From Metaphire vulgaris (taxonomy: Eukaryota > Annelida > Clitellata > Crassiclitellata > Megascolecidae), in NCBI GenBank assembly GCA_018105865.1, contig CM030859.1, forward strand, positions 6,132,443 through 6,196,442: 64,000 nucleotides of DNA, in the 5' to 3' direction. The position numbers and the translations under genes were made by a program. Of this stretch, positions 11,681-23,660 are shown in pieces. Under the pieces are notes generated by a model that ran no database searches, was not told the DNA's origin, and saw only the letters and a list, made by a program, of their open reading frames with translations. The number at the start of each line of letters is the position of its first letter. Positions within the stretch are counted from its first letter, which is position 1.

Positions 11681-11921
11681 CCGTGCTGAAAGTCAGCCGG
11701 AACTGAGTTCCGGCACCTTTTTGGACCATAAAAATTTTTCCCATACTTTTTCAAAATTTGTTCCAGTATTGTAAAAGCACCGTGTACTTGTTGCAAACTA
11801 TAAGCTAAGATTTAAAAAGCGCTATAGAAATGTAAATGACGGCTTCCCATAGTTCGTTATGGTTAGGGTTAGGGTCGCGCCAAAAGAGTTCCTGCACCTT
11901 TTTCACAGACTTTCAGCACCT
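11681..11921. mobile_element. hAT-like MITE, GTGCTGAAAGTC termini
   Basis: The left end ccGTGCTGAAAGTCAG and complementary right end agGTGCTGAAAGTCTG are inverted. An exact TSD ACTATAAC lies at 11673-11680 and 11922-11929. 241 bp, non-coding. The surrounding 11489-11672 and 11930-12314 hold nothing I recognise. Confidence 0.83.
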
Positions 11922-12311
11922 ACTATAACTGACTCCACAAAAATTAGAATGGACCGCATGAGAAGAGATGACAAAAGAAAATATATTTTTGAGTTGCTTT
12001 TCTATTTTCCGGGAGCCAAGCATCAAACCCCAGCCGGGCCGACACCATCCTCCGTCCATTTCTATTCTCCCCGGGTCCAAGGAGGCTAGATGAAACTCTG
12101 GACATTGACACCCCCTTTATTTATGCCCCTTCCGAACGCAAATTCCTGGGCAATATCCTGCAGGTTTCGCTCACCCTATCCTTAAATCTAGACCTCTTGG
12201 AAGCAGATATACAGTACAGTAGAAACTAATTCAGAGGCGGGGTAGGGGTACAGATTTCCCTGGGGGCCGAGGGGACGCCAAAATTGGTTTAAGGTAAGGA
12301 GTTCCGCTCTC

Positions 12312-12719
<408 letters not shown>

Positions 12720-13604
12720 TTACCAGACAATTTCTTCAGCGCAATAGACAAGACTAAGGTCCAAGACAAGAGCGCTTAAGAAGTCGAGTCAAACCCTATC
12801 AAATAAATATGTTTTTAGGTTTTTGCGGAAGGATTCAGCTGAGGCTGCCTCGGTCACGACATCAGGTAACTCGTTCCATAGCATTGGGTTAGCTTTGGAA
12901 AAGGACCTCTCACCGAACACGGGGTTTTTGCTGGCGGGGGACGATCAATCTCATTCGTTGGATCGACCGGAGTCGTGATCTACGCTCATTCGTGGTTGCT
13001 CGCTGGACCTGCGTAGTGAGGTATTCCGGACAGAACGGGTCGTGAAGTACGCGGTAAGTGAACCAACAGCATTTGAAGGCAATCCGCTCGCGAACACGGA
13101 GCCAGTGGAGGCGGTCCCGCAGCAAAGGTGAGATGTGATCACTCCAACGGCACCTGAAGATGACACGCACGGCCAGGTTCATCATCGACTGTAGGCGATG
13201 CAGCTTGCTATCCGGTAGGCCAAGCAGGACACTGTTACAGTAATCCAACCTTGACATTACAACCGCCTGGACCAGCTGTATCGCAGTGCTCACCGTAAGG
13301 TAGCGTGGGACCTGCTTGACTCTGCGTATCTGATAGTGGCAGCATCGAACTATACTGTTCACATGGGCTTCCAGTGTCAGAGTTTCGTCCAATATCACTC
13401 TTAGAAGAGGCAGTCTTTCTGAAGGTGTGATGTAGACATTACCGACCACGAAAGGATCCCGGCTCAACAGCCTCCTTCTGCCGGGGGTGCTGATCCACAT
13501 AAATTCCGTCTTGTGTAGGTTCAGTGCAAGACGGTTTTCCCGTGTCCAAGCGGTAACAGCGGAGAGGCAACTTTCGAAAACTTCCGGAGCTGCTCTGACT
13601 CTGA
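12720..13604 (-). mobile_element. CR1-type LINE, RT C-terminal region
   Basis: A minus-strand frame includes TAWTRENRLALNLHKTEFMW, PLLRVILDETLTLEAHVNS, QAVVMSRLDYCNSVLLGLP, RDRLHWLRVRERIAFKCCW and a frameshift near 12920. The final AESFRKNLKTYLF part reads in another frame. It ends in the trinucleotide array, and its 5' side is cut by a MITE fragment. Confidence 0.86.
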
Positions 13605-13654
13605 CGGGGGACAAGATGAATAAATTTGACCGACATCCGCGTATGCTCGCTACG

Positions 13655-13815
13655 GGTGATGACCTTTATTTGCTTGTCAGGATGTTCGCGAAGTTGAATG
13701 GAGAATGAAGGGGCGCCAAAATGGAGAGAGCGGCGCCCTTTTTGGCTTCTTAGGGTTTTCGTCAAGTTGAGGGGGCGCCATTAGTATGTTTTGTCCCCGG
13801 GCGCCGGACCCTAGC
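13655..13815. mobile_element. MITE fragment, CAGRGACGTAGC family
   Basis: It contains gatgacctttatttgcttg then tcag (13658-13680) and ends gggcgccggaccctagctgc, like the right half of the element at 22528. The following 13816-14035 has no gene; it holds ATTTCA/GTCCG motifs (for example gaagtgtccgtgcc) also seen near 19090-19130. Confidence 0.6.
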
Positions 13816-14035
13816 TGCTTTAATTACTGAACTTTGTTTACACAATCAATCAGTCAAATTAGATGCCAGCGAATACTGATATCTCGATGGCCGGTCCAAC
13901 GAGATAAAGCGTCCGGAAAAACAGAATGTCCGAGCGGACGATTAATTTCAGAAAAATGTGAAATGAAGTGTCCGTGCCTGAAATAAATCGTCACGGGCGA
14001 AATAAATGGATGATTACTGGCAATAAAAGTGAGAA

Positions 14036-14090
14036 ATCAATCAATAAATCAGTCAGTCAGTCAGTCAATCAATAAATCAACCAACTCTAC
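14036..14090. repeat. Tetranucleotide (TCAA/TCAG)n array
   Basis: Runs of aatcaatcaat and cagtcagtcag. The next 14091-14362 is unannotated sequence with no clear homology. Confidence 0.8.
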
Positions 14091-14362
14091 CAATTTTTCA
14101 GGGAACATGGATGTCATAACTATAAATATAATAAAAATCTTTTGATACGACAATTCGCTTCTATAGCGACAGGAATCGTTTCCTTCGGTGAGTAACCCAG
14201 ATGGCAGGGGCTGGAAAGAGCAGGCGAAAATACACGATCTTACCAGGATGGCATAAATTGCCGTCCCCTTTACTTTGATGTTATGCAATTCACCGGATTC
14301 AATTATTATATGCACCGCGGGATTAGACACCCCCTGTGTGGTGGGTGGCTAACAAGCAAGGT

Positions 14363-14365
14363 CTA

Positions 14366-14405
<40 letters not shown>

Positions 14406-14407
14406 CC
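14363..14407. repeat. (AT)n microsatellite
   Basis: About 20 TA units immediately upstream of the RTE LINE fragment. Confidence 0.9.
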
Positions 14408-14409
14408 TA

Positions 14410-15424
14410 TAATTAGAGCACGAAATGATCTGGACAACCTTGGACTCTTATGGGGTAAACAGCAAAGCCACAAGAACACTACAAACCATGTATAAAACCG
14501 CAAAGGCAGCAGTAAGAATAGGACAAGAACTAGGTGAATGGTTCGAACAGAAAGAGGGAACAAAACAAGGAAACCCATTAACTTCATTGCATATCTCGAA
14601 AGGGTAATGGATATAGGAGAGAACGAGAGAAAAGGTGTCAAGATCAACGGATAGACGGTAAACAACCTGATATTTGCGGACGACATAGACCTAATAGAAG
14701 AAGAAATTAAAAGCTTACAAGAAAGTCTCAGGAGTGTGGCGGAAGCTGCAGAGCCTATGGGATTGAGGGTAAACATAAAAAAAACAAAAACAATGGTGTT
14801 ATGTATATGGAGATAAAATCGAACACGTAACAGAATTTGAATACCTTGGAAGCCTGCTGACATGGGATAACGACTGCAGCCAGGAGATAAAAAGAAGAAT
14901 AACAAAAGCAACAGGAACAATGGCAGGGTTTAAAACAATATGGAAAAGTAAGGTCGTGAAAGTCGAGACAAAACTGGAAATACTAAGAACGTGCATCTTT
15001 AGTGTATTACTATACGCATCGGAAACAATGACCATAAAGAAGAGGGACAAAGACCGACTACTAGCCTTTGAAATGAAATACTATAAAATGTTGAACATCA
15101 GATGGCAACAGAAAATAAAGAACACAACGATACGAGAAAGAATTAAGAACAAAACAAACACTATGCAAATATTGACACGGAGAAAAATGAACTTCTTTGG
15201 GCAGATATGCAGGATGAAAGACAATAGACTAGTGAAGAAGATCATACTGAGAACAATGGATGGAGAAAACCGAAGAGGGAGACCTAGAAGAGAGTGGTTG
15301 GATGATATCGAGGAATGGAGGAACGCGGAGCTATACACACTGATCAAAGCGACGCAGGACCGAGAAAGATGGAGACAAATTGTGAATTAGGCTGTCGACA
15401 CCTACGGGTACAGCACCCATGGAG

Positions 15425-15425
<1 letters not shown>
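14410..15425 (+). mobile_element. RTE-type LINE, RT and C-terminal region
   Basis: In shifting frames: NDLDNLGLLWG, KATRTLQTMYKTAKAAVRIG, EGTKQGNPLT, NLIFADDIDLIEEE (F-A-D-D catalytic box), EFEYLGSLLTWDNDCSQEIK, KATGTMAGFKTIWKS, SVLLYASETMTIKKRDKDRL and RRGRPRREWLDDIEEW, ending RWRQIVN at 15387. The 3' end passes into a (GAT)n run, typical of RTE elements. Several frameshifts; inactive. Confidence 0.87.
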
Positions 15426-15426
<1 letters not shown>

Positions 15427-15479
<53 letters not shown>

Positions 15480-15486
15480 GTGATGA
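15427..15486. repeat. (GAT)n microsatellite, RTE tail
   Basis: About 19 units directly at the 3' end of the RTE fragment. 15487-15866 beyond it shows no recognisable gene. Confidence 0.9.
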
Positions 15487-15866
15487 TATAAATCAACATA
15501 ATTACTTGGCGAGATGAACTTGTCTCTACCTTTGAGTGTTTAGACCAAACGGACAGACTTCTCTGAATTTTCACTACATTTAAGGCGAGGGGAATATCCC
15601 TCTCGTAACAACAAGCCAAAACCACAGTCTCCTTAAAAAGACTCAATTAGAATCATTAGCGATTATTGAACTCTTACGATCCCTCCGGATGGGTATTGCG
15701 GGTTCTTCAGGAACGAATTTTCAGTGGCCGCATCCAGGTATAGGATCTAACGGGACGGGAAAGTCGGCGGAATTATCAGGTGTCGATGAAACTATGGGGG
15801 ATAACGCAGCGACTATCGGTAGTTTTCGAGGGAAAAGACGATGTTTCGTCTTCTGAATCGTGTTGG

Positions 15867-16132
15867 TGTGGCGTGATTGGGCACTTATAAGCCACGCCTC
15901 ATCCAATAGCTAAGCGACCGACTAGCGGCATTGCTATAGTCTTAGATTATATATGCTATAGAGTAGTTAGTCGACAGTCAGTCGCTCACACACAGTCAGA
16001 CTCTCGGTTACTCAGTTGCTTCCTGGATACGAACAATAATAATATATGAAGTTATAATATATCTGAGTCTGTTGATTATAGTTTAACACTCTATAAGTTA
16101 ACAGTAAAAGCAAGGCGTTAGGAGAACGCCAC
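15867..16132 (+). repeat. 5' LTR of Gypsy-type element A
   Basis: Starts TGTGGCGTGATTGGGC and ends near aggagaacgccac. It is nearly identical to the copy at 18167-18442, the main length difference being an (AAT)n expansion in the latter. Confidence 0.88.
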
Positions 16133-16201
16133 ATGGTGTCATTCAGCGGAAACGAACTCCAAGCTTTACGTTTAATTAGAAAAAAGTGAACATTAATTAT
16201 T

Positions 16202-16531
16202 ATGGCGACCGGATCGAACATTCCTCTGCCGGAGAAACTGGATTTGAATGCGGCGAACTTATGTGTGGAGTTCAGTCGATTTCAATACCAATGGAAAAAT
16301 TACTGCATCGCTGCGAAGGTGTCGGGAGAAACTGCAGACATTCAGGCTGCGACTCTCCTCGCCTGCATTGGATCCGACGCATACGTCACTTTTGAGACGA
16401 TGACATTGACCGAGGAGCAACGGAAGAGTGCGACTGACATTTTAGAGGCCTTCGAACGGTACTGCGTTGGCGAGTTCAATGAGGTGTATGAGAGATACCT
16501 GTTCAACGCCAGGAAGCAGAGTCCTGGTTAA
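16202..16531 (+). pseudogene. Gag remnant of Gypsy-type element A
   Basis: 109 codons from ATG with LEAFERYCVGEFNEVYERYLFN, which is homologous in layout to the gag of element B (QKFDEYCLPRKNEVYERYKF). It stops shortly after, where a full gag would continue to zinc knuckles. Confidence 0.8.
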
Positions 16532-16955
16532 TCGTTCGGATTTTCTGCATTACCGATGACATTCTTATAACTGATTCTGGCAACACACAGGTAGAAGCAA
16601 TGCAGGACCACGATGCAATTTAATTGCTCTTTTCCAGAGATGTCGAGGGAAAGGATTGAAACTTAACAGAGAAAAGATGAAACTGCATCGGGAGTGCATC
16701 ACTTTTATGGGACATGACTTAACGAAAGACTGATTAAAGCCTTCCGCCTAGAAAATCGAAGCCATTGAAAACTTCGCGCAACCAGAAGATAAAACAGCCG
16801 TTCAGCTCCCCTGGGGATGGCCAACTATCTTGCGAGATACTGCACTCACTACAGTGACGTCACGTCGGTGCTTCATGAGCTTTTGAAGTCCGACTCGCAC
16901 TTCAGATGGAATGAACGTCACACCGAAGCTTTCGAGAAATTGAAAGCTATGTTAA

Positions 16956-17475
16956 CCCGTTCCTGGGCAACGCCGCCTATAAACGGAGGCCAAAAATCAT
17001 ACCCTAAAGGGTAAAGCCGTCTTAAAACGGTGCGCCACATAAGCATCGGACATTGCAGTTTTAAACCGCTCCGAGACTCCGGGAGTAACTTTTCGATTTA
17101 GTTTACTATCCATTCGATAGATGGCAGCACTTTCTTCGCTGTTCTTGACTATATAAGCAAGAATGCTAGTCATTGATCGTCCAAATACTAGGATTTTGCG
17201 TTGAAATGCCTTGAAAAATCTCAAGTCTGAGGTTTGAAAAATCATAACTCCGCCAATTTTGGCCCGATCTTCAAAATGTTTGCACTATTATGTTCCAATT
17301 ACACCGCCCAAAAACTTTCGCGCTCATAGTTGGAGGATCACCGCTGAAAATTTTTTGCTATTGCGCTTTGAAATTTTTTTGGGGGAGGGTTCCGATTTTC
17401 GGCTGTAGAGTGGACCTACCCCCAAAATTTTCTTTTTTGGCGCGCATGGTTCGAAAGAGCAATAAAAATGCTAAA
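16956..17475. mobile_element. piggyBac-type element fragment
   Basis: It starts at TTAA (16952-16955) followed by CCCGTTCCTGGGCAACGCCG, the same terminus as the elements at 33127 and 35932. The body (tccattcgatagatggcagc, gcaataaaaatgctaaac) is collinear with theirs. The right end is missing, and integrase-like coding of element A resumes at once. Confidence 0.8.
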
Positions 17476-18166
17476 CAAAATGTTTGGGCGTCGAACCCGC
17501 ACAAAATTGTCTCTTAGCAGTCAACTGCTGGATACTCCTTCTGCTGCCAAGGTCAAGCAGTCATTAGAAAGGTCAAAATTGAAGCAAGCCGCTCACTACG
17601 ACAAAAACGCTCACCACCGTCGGAAGCTAGAGAAGGGAGACACTTGTCACGTGAGGTACGACCGACCGACGACTACTGGAAGAAAGCGGAAAATACTGAT
17701 GTCCTTCCGCATCGACCGTACCAAATTCGCCTGGACAACGGATCAGTCAAGCGTCGTAACTCCCGTCATGTCAGGTTTTCCTTGGAGCCCACTGTCATTT
17801 TCCAGGAGGAGAGTGAAGGACAACCATCAATGCAAGGGGAAGAAGACGGACGTTCGCGACCATCGTGCTGGTGCATGAAAATCAACACTCGACCAGCGTT
17901 GCGAAGTGCGAACGAATCCAATCGTCCGAAGCTGCCATCATCTGATACAACTGAGGCAAATTCAGCGCCACCTAGGGAACAACAAATAACTACTAGAGGA
18001 CCAAAACCATGTAAGACTAGATTTTGCCGTACTGTCAGAAAGCCATCTAGATATAAATAGTAAATATTTTAAATTTCTGTTTAGATGACTGATGAAGTTT
18101 TTAGCAGAACTGCTATAAAACATTATTTTGCTTAATTGGATAATGAGCCTAATTAATGGGAAGAGG

Positions 18167-18442
18167 TGTGGCGTGATTGGACACTTATAAGCCACGCCTC
18201 ATCCAATAGCTAAGCGACCGACTAGCGGCATTGCTATAGTCTTAGATTATATATGCTATAGAGTAGTTAGTCGACAGTCAGTCGCTCACACACAGTCAGA
18301 CTCAGTTACTCAGTTTCTTCCTGGATACGAACAGTAATAATAATAATAATAATATATGAAGTTATAATATATCTGAGTCTGTTGATTATAGTTTAACACT
18401 CTACAAGTTAACAGTACAAGCAAAGCGTTAGGAAAACGCCAC
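18167..18442 (+). repeat. 3' LTR of Gypsy-type element A
   Basis: Direct repeat of 15867-16132 with an added AAT run near 18330. It is preceded by a purine-rich tract. Confidence 0.88.
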
Positions 18443-19039
18443 TGGCGGGCGAATAAGAGGGCATCAACTCCGACTTTCTATCTTCATACAGGGGAATATG
18501 CTCGATTCTCGAACTGTCAAAACATCAAACTCTCAAACATCCGGATCGCCAGACCGCCAAAAATCAACCGTCGTTCTTTCTCCGATCGTCTGCTTTTATA
18601 CACTTTCAATAGCTACCTCTAGTGGGCGTTTTGCACTGCCAAACAACGACAGGCTGTCGGTGTATCAGGAAAGGGGCGGGGTCTAACTGCGCATGAACAT
18701 AAAAACCGAGTGTGCATCAAAAGGGGTGCGGGCACTTTCCCCCTTCCCGCTAAAAACTCATCTCCCGATGCGATTTCCGCTGCATTCCGCGCCACTTTTC
18801 ACACAGGCTAGCGCCTCCTAAAGCACTTAAAAATCACATTATTGTTGTTATTATTATTATATGATCTAAATGAATACAATATAATAATAGAAAGCAAACA
18901 ATAAAACATTATATTAAAATGATAGCACATTCATTATCAGATGAAATAAATTAATAAATGCCTAACTATAAAATAACTAAATAGTAATAAATTTAATAAT
19001 TATTATTATTAGGTTCATTTTTATTAATTTTTATAGCTC
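18443..19039. other. No gene recognised
   Basis: It includes a short LINE 3'-end remnant near 18805-18860 (ctcctaaagcacttaaaa plus an ATT run), resembling the UTR of the LINE at 269-1510. The rest is unassigned AT-rich sequence. Confidence 0.5.
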
Positions 19040-19420
19040 ACTATACGTTGTGATCAACGTACGCGGACGAAATATTTCGACCGGCGGGCAATTTATTTCT
19101 ACCCGACCGGACGTTTTATTTCACGGACACTATTTCGCTACACCGGCACTGCCCGGCAGCCGCTGTGGTAGGCCAAGACTGACCGCATTAAGGGGTTGCT
19201 TCACCGGCAAACTTTGCCGGCGGACTTTGTCGGCGAATTTACCGGCGGGCAAAACCGCTTGAATGATAAGCCGGTTTCAAATGGCAGCTGCTCCACTGGC
19301 TGGCTTTGTTCGCGGGACGTTCGGGGCGGGGAGTAAACGTCCGCCGACAAAGTCCCGGAGAATGTGAATACACAATCTGCCGGGATTTGTCGGCGAACAT
19401 TTTGACTTTTCGCCAATCAG
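19040..19420. repeat. GC-rich block with scattered inverted motifs
   Basis: Repeated gccggcggac/ggcgggcaa motifs include ggcggactttgtcggcg (about 19220) and its inverse gtccgccgacaaagtcc (about 19340). It may be a decayed DNA transposon; termini were not resolved. Confidence 0.45.
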
Positions 19421-19423
19421 GTT

Positions 19424-21084
19424 TTAGTCAAATTCCTCGTCAGCCATCTTAAAAATGTGAGCTACATCAGCGTTTGTAGGTGTCTTATTTTTTGCTATTG
19501 AAGTGGCAATAGTGGAAGCAGTTTTAATATCAAGATAGGGACGAAGGTGACGTAGATTGCGAATGTGAGCATAAGGTTTTCGATAGTTGGGATATGTGAG
19601 CCTCAAAATTTAGGGAGGAGTCAAAAGTAAATTCTAGATTTTTTGCAGTTGGAACAGGGGTTATTATTGTATCAGTGTGGGACTTTCAAATGTTTCCAGT
19701 TGTTGTGGCAGTCAAATTAAGAGAAATTCTGTTTTGGAGGGTTTGAGGACAAAGGAGATTAGTTGACATCCACGATGAGATTGACGAAAATGCTGATTCT
19801 AGTTCAGAGATCGATGCTTTAAAGGAAGACGGAGTAAAGGAAAGAAATAAGTGAGTGTCGTCTGCATAGAGTTGGATTCAATTTGATAGAGTTGATTAAG
19901 GATGACAGTGGGGTAGTGTAGAGACTAAACAAAACCGGTCCAAGGACAGATCCTTGTGGTACTCCATAGTAGGGACCCTCCATAGGTCAGAGGGTGATGA
20001 AGTTTTATTCAGGCATGAAACTTGAAAGGACCTAGATTGGAGATAAGATTGGAACCAGCGGTGAGCTACAGAAGATATTCCAAACCAGAGGGAAAGGCGT
20101 TTCAGTAGGATTTTGTGATCTATAGTATCAAAGGCAGCATAAAGATAAATGAGACAGAGACCAGTAACTCGCTGTAATCCAATGGCAGTGAGGAGTTTGT
20201 CATAAATGTATGTGAGGACAGTTTCTGTTGAATGGTGTTTTGTATAAGCAGATTGGTGAGTGTTGTATAAGGAGTTTTTTTGACAAATGCTCAGTCAGTC
20301 TGGAAAGAACGATTTTCTCTGTGAGTTTGGAGAGGACAGACAGGTTTGAAATGGGGCGATAGTTGTTTAGATCCTCTCTTTCAAGGTTTGGTTTTTTTAA
20401 GAAGTGGAGTTACAAGGGAATGGGAATTTTTAATTGAGGATGGGAATGTGCCTGTGGAAAGAGATACATTGATAATTTTTTTGTTATAGTTGGTACTAGA
20501 GCAGAGGTACACTGTTTGAGAAAAGAGGTTGGTATTGGACCAAGACTGCATTGCTTGTTTGGAAAGGACTGCAGGAGTTTAGATATTTCTTCCTCAGTCG
20601 CAGGAGTGAAGCAGGAAAAATTGGAAGGAGCTTCTGGTCGTGATGGGTGACGTGTAGAGGTAGTTTGATTGGTCATGGTAGATTTTAGATTGGTGCGGAT
20701 CTTAGAGATTTTTCCGAAAAAAGCAAATGATTCAGCAAGTTGCGTGATGGATTGAGGAAGGGGCTTTGCTTTATTGCGGTGGAATAGACAAATCACATTG
20801 TTCCAGAGTTTGTGAGGATTAGAGCTGTTGGATGCAGTTAAGTTAGAATAATATTTTTGGGCAGATATGCGAAGGTTGTGGTAGCGATTTGTTGCAGAAA
20901 TGAGGCTTTTAAGGTCAATCGCAGAATGTGTTCAGTTGTAAATTCTTTCTAAACGTCTTCGAAATGACTTAAAAGAATGGATGAAGGAATTATACCAAGG
21001 GTTGTTACCATGAGATGATAGTGGCCGTGTGATTATGGGAGCATGTTTGTCGAGTAGGGCAGATAGGACATAATTATATTTGTC
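19424..21084 (-). mobile_element. L2/CR1-type LINE, linker and RT
   Basis: On the minus strand, from high to low coordinates: KYNYVLSALLDKHAPIITRP, LKSLISATNRYHNLRISAQ and a 128-codon frame (SLGPIPTSFLKQC...LVPTI). Then NNYRPISNLSVLSKLTEKIV, YGVPQGSVLGPVLFSLYTTP, SISSWMSTNLLCPQTLQN and AKNLEFTFDSSLNFEAHIS. Many stops and frameshifts; the C-terminus is missing. Confidence 0.82.
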
Positions 21085-21760
21085 AAATAATGTAATGTAA
21101 TGTAATGTAATGTGACATTTGTATAGCGCCTCTTCTATTTCTACTCAGAGGCGCTCATAGCATTGGAGTCACAGGGTAATGTTATGAGACTTTAGCTTTC
21201 ACATTGAGCAGAGCGAGGGAGTAAGAAGTGATTCCCGAATGGATGGGTTTAAGGCATTCCATAGGGAGGGTCCAGTCACTGCAAAAGCCCGACGCTGGGT
21301 AAGAGCTGTGCGTGATCTGGGGACATAAACATTCTTCTGATCAGTGGAGCGGAGCAGGCGATGAGCAGCAGAAGAGGGTGATTTGAAAAGCTCTGTAAAG
21401 TAAGATGGTGCCTGACCTCGAAGTGCTGCAGAAACAATAATTACTTGTTTGAATTCAATGCGGTCAGAAATTGGAAGCCAGTGGAGGGTGTTAAGCATAA
21501 AGTCTGAGATGCTAGAGTAGCGAGGAGCTTTAGACACAAGACGAGCCGCAGCATTTAGTACAGATTTGCAGAGTGGAAAGCAGGCTTTTGGGCAGGCCGA
21601 GATAAAGAGAATTGCAATAGTCTAGCCTACTAGCCACAAAAGCATGAACCAAAGATTTGGTTGCAGATAAAGAAAGCGAAGAACGAATAACCCTAATGCC
21701 AAGGAACGGAAGCAAACAACTTTTCACTTGTGGCTGAAATCTATAGGGCCTAGTGTATAA
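21085..21760 (-). mobile_element. L2/CR1-type LINE 3' fragment with (TGTAA)n tail
   Basis: It encodes VHAFVASRLDYCNSLYLGLP, then LHWLPISDRIEFKQVI, AHRLLRSTDQKNVYVPRSRT and FAVTGPSLWNALNPSIRE. The 3' end is a short aatgt repeat at about 21089-21115. The element at 19424 begins on the far side of this tail. Confidence 0.83.
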
Positions 21761-21889
21761 ACATATCTTATTTTAAAATTAAGTTAGAAGACATTTCAAA
21801 TTTTGTTTACATAAATCTTAATATTTGAGCATAAAAGCGAAATTTTAGATTGTACAACAGCAGAAGCAAAATGCAGTAGAAAAAGTATT

Positions 21890-21980
21890 GAGCAAAAAAA
21901 TGTCGAATCAATTTTTACACCCCCTCTGGTCTGCGCCCAGGGCCACCGCCCTACCCGCCCCTCCCTCTGCACGCTACTGA
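21890..21980. mobile_element. MITE fragment related to 130-268
   Basis: tgagcaaaaaaatgtcg, ctggtctgcgcccagggcc and gcacgctactg match the right two thirds of the element at 130-268. The left end was not recognised. Confidence 0.65.
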
Positions 21981-22259
21981 GCCCGAGCAGTGTAGTGACC
22001 GACTTCAGGCATAGCCTCCTCTACCCCAGGCCACCGCGCTCGCCCACTAGGCGGGGGGATCCCGTCTATTCAATTCAATGTAAATAGCAGTGATTTGAAG
22101 GTTATTTTAGCAAAAATGATGATAAAACACATATATACAGGAACTGACATGCAAGCAAACTCAAGGGCAGTGGAGACAGACATGTAGACAGAATGAGTGA
22201 CATACAGATTGAGAGGAAAGCAATTGAATGAGAGTACAAATAGAAAGACAGACAGATAG

Positions 22260-22318
22260 ACAGAGAGACAGGAGACAGACAGAGAGAAAGGGAGAGAGAG
22301 AGAGAGGGAGAGAGAGAT
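22260..22318. repeat. (GACA)n/(GA)n low-complexity tract
   Basis: Runs of agacagac, then gagagagag, within the foldback spacer. Confidence 0.85.
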
Positions 22319-22327
22319 CGCTAAAGT

Positions 22328-22520
22328 CAGTGTTTATTCTAGGCCTTCTCTAGGAAAATCCCCCCCCCGAAAAAGAATTTTTTCTTTTGGCTTGGGGTGA
22401 AATTTTCCCCACAAATTTGAGGACGGGTTTTTTTGTATCCGGAGAGGAAAAAATACAAGGATTACCTTTATTTTGTTTGTGAGACATTTGAAAAAGAGAA
22501 AAAAATACAACGATAACCCC
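22328..22520. mobile_element. Partial MITE, CAGTGTTTATTCTA family
   Basis: The left end cagtgtttattctaggcct matches the element at 39561-39904. The right half is missing. Confidence 0.65.
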
Positions 22521-22527
22521 CTGCCGA

Positions 22528-22798
22528 CAGGGACGTAGCTAGGGGTAGGGGGCATATGCCCCCGGGCGCCGAGGTGGGGGCGCCAAACTTGGGTATTTGG
22601 GTAAGTGAAATGCATAATAAATAAGAAGAAACACGTGCGACGACCTTTTTGCTTGTCAGCACTATTTGAAGAGGGGCGTAAGTTCTGAGGAGCGCCGGGA
22701 ACGATGTGACGAACTCTTTTTTGCTTGTCAGCAGTGTTGAGGGGGGCGCCGACGGTACACTTTGCCCCAGGGCATCGGATGTCCTAGCTACGTCTCTG
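22528..22798. mobile_element. MITE, CAGRGACGTAGCTAG family
   Basis: It starts CAGGGACGTAGCTAGGGG and ends (complement) CAGAGACGTAGCTAGG. Two copies of the TTTGCTTGTCAG block lie inside, at 22638-22660 and 22705-22732. Flanking 8-mers match poorly. The uninterrupted GCATATGC site here corresponds to the insertion site of the MITE at 8864. Confidence 0.8.
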
Positions 22799-23660
22799 GC
22801 CCCCGAGCACCGAGCACATTGCTACGCCATTGACGATAGACAGACAGATATACAGTCAAACATAAAAAAGATAACTTGCGCAAATGAGCAAATTTTGAAA
22901 ACTAGTTTTAAGTTGCATCGCTAATGGATTTCCTCTCAATCTGAAGGTATCTCATTCTGTCTACATGTCTGTCTCCACTGTCCTTGAGTTTGCTTGCATG
23001 TCAGTTCCTGTATATATGTGTTTTATCATCATTTTTGCTAAAATAACCTTCAAATCACTGCTATTTACATTGAATTGAATAGACGGGATCCCCCCGCCTA
23101 GTGGGCGGAGCATATCGAGCGCGGTGACCTTAGCTCTCGGTGGCCCCGCTTCAGGAGTCTGCCACCGTTAGGGCTGACCAGCGGTCGAGTGGCCGACCGC
23201 CACCACTTGAGGGCGCTACCGCCTGTAGCTGTAGCAGCTGCGTGGGCAAGCAGCTGCAGCCAGAAGCCTTAGCTGACAGAGTAGGCTAGGCAGCCGAATA
23301 GTTAAGACAGTAGTCTGAAGACAGTCAAAGACATGACACTGATTTGCAGTCGTTCGATGCTTGAAATATACATTGATTAAAGTTACATTAAATTATTAAA
23401 ATCGATACACACTTCGAATATTTGTTACCGCAACTCCGCCATAACAAATTGGCGACGAGATTCCGAGCTTACGTGACCGAATACTCGGCTTCTGCTTCAA
23501 AGGAACACTGCACTTGCAACCGACGCCGCGCTGAGTCATCGTTCAGCGCGCGCAAAGGGACCCGACTACAGCGTTCTCTCGGAACAAGACAGACGCGGTC
23601 CGCCATCTTGGACGCCATCTTTTCGCGATCGAGACCTGTGAGTGCTTTTCGTTGTCGATC

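Larger units (their letters stand above)
15867..18442 (+). mobile_element. Decayed Gypsy-type LTR retrotransposon A
   Basis: Direct repeats of about 266 and 276 bp begin TGTGGCGTGATTGG at 15867 and 18167. A purine-rich GGGAAGAGG lies just before the right LTR and TGGTGTCATTCAGCGG (candidate primer site) just after the left. Internally there is a gag start (MATGSNIPLPEKLDLN, then ERYCVGEFNEVYERYLFN), an RT/RNaseH-region remnant (GLKLNREKMKLH, WGMANYLARYCTHYSDV, HFRWNERHTEAFEKLK) and an integrase C-terminal remnant (FGRRTRTKLS, HDYDKNA-like, LEKGDTCHVRYD). Most of pol is deleted. A piggyBac-type fragment sits inside. No clear 5-bp TSD was found. Confidence 0.88.
22010..23155. mobile_element. 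Foldback element with about 179-bp inverted arms, inside an LTR
   Basis: The arms at 22041-22219 and 22929-23107 are reverse complements (for example gcggggggatcccgtctatt against its inverse). More diverged inverted sequence (accgcgctcg) extends toward both ends. CTTCAGG at 22003-22009 recurs at 23149-23155, a TSD of 7 bp. The 5' LTR of element C continues exactly after the second copy. The spacer contains a GACA/GAGA-rich stretch and two MITE-derived pieces. Long arms and no coding suggest a Foldback or MULE-like nonautonomous element. Confidence 0.85.

Noticed and set aside
14363..14920. 185-codon minus-strand frame looking like a membrane protein
   Set aside because: It is the antisense of an RTE LINE plus a (TA)n run; the hydrophobicity comes from Lys/Glu-rich sense coding.
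15862..18447. 5-bp TSD for Gypsy-type element A
   Set aside because: gttgg on the left does not match any 5-mer directly after the right LTR, so no TSD is claimed.
22334..22662. Minus-strand frames of 64-93 codons
   Set aside because: They lie entirely in overlapping MITE sequence, share no family motif and conflict in frame.
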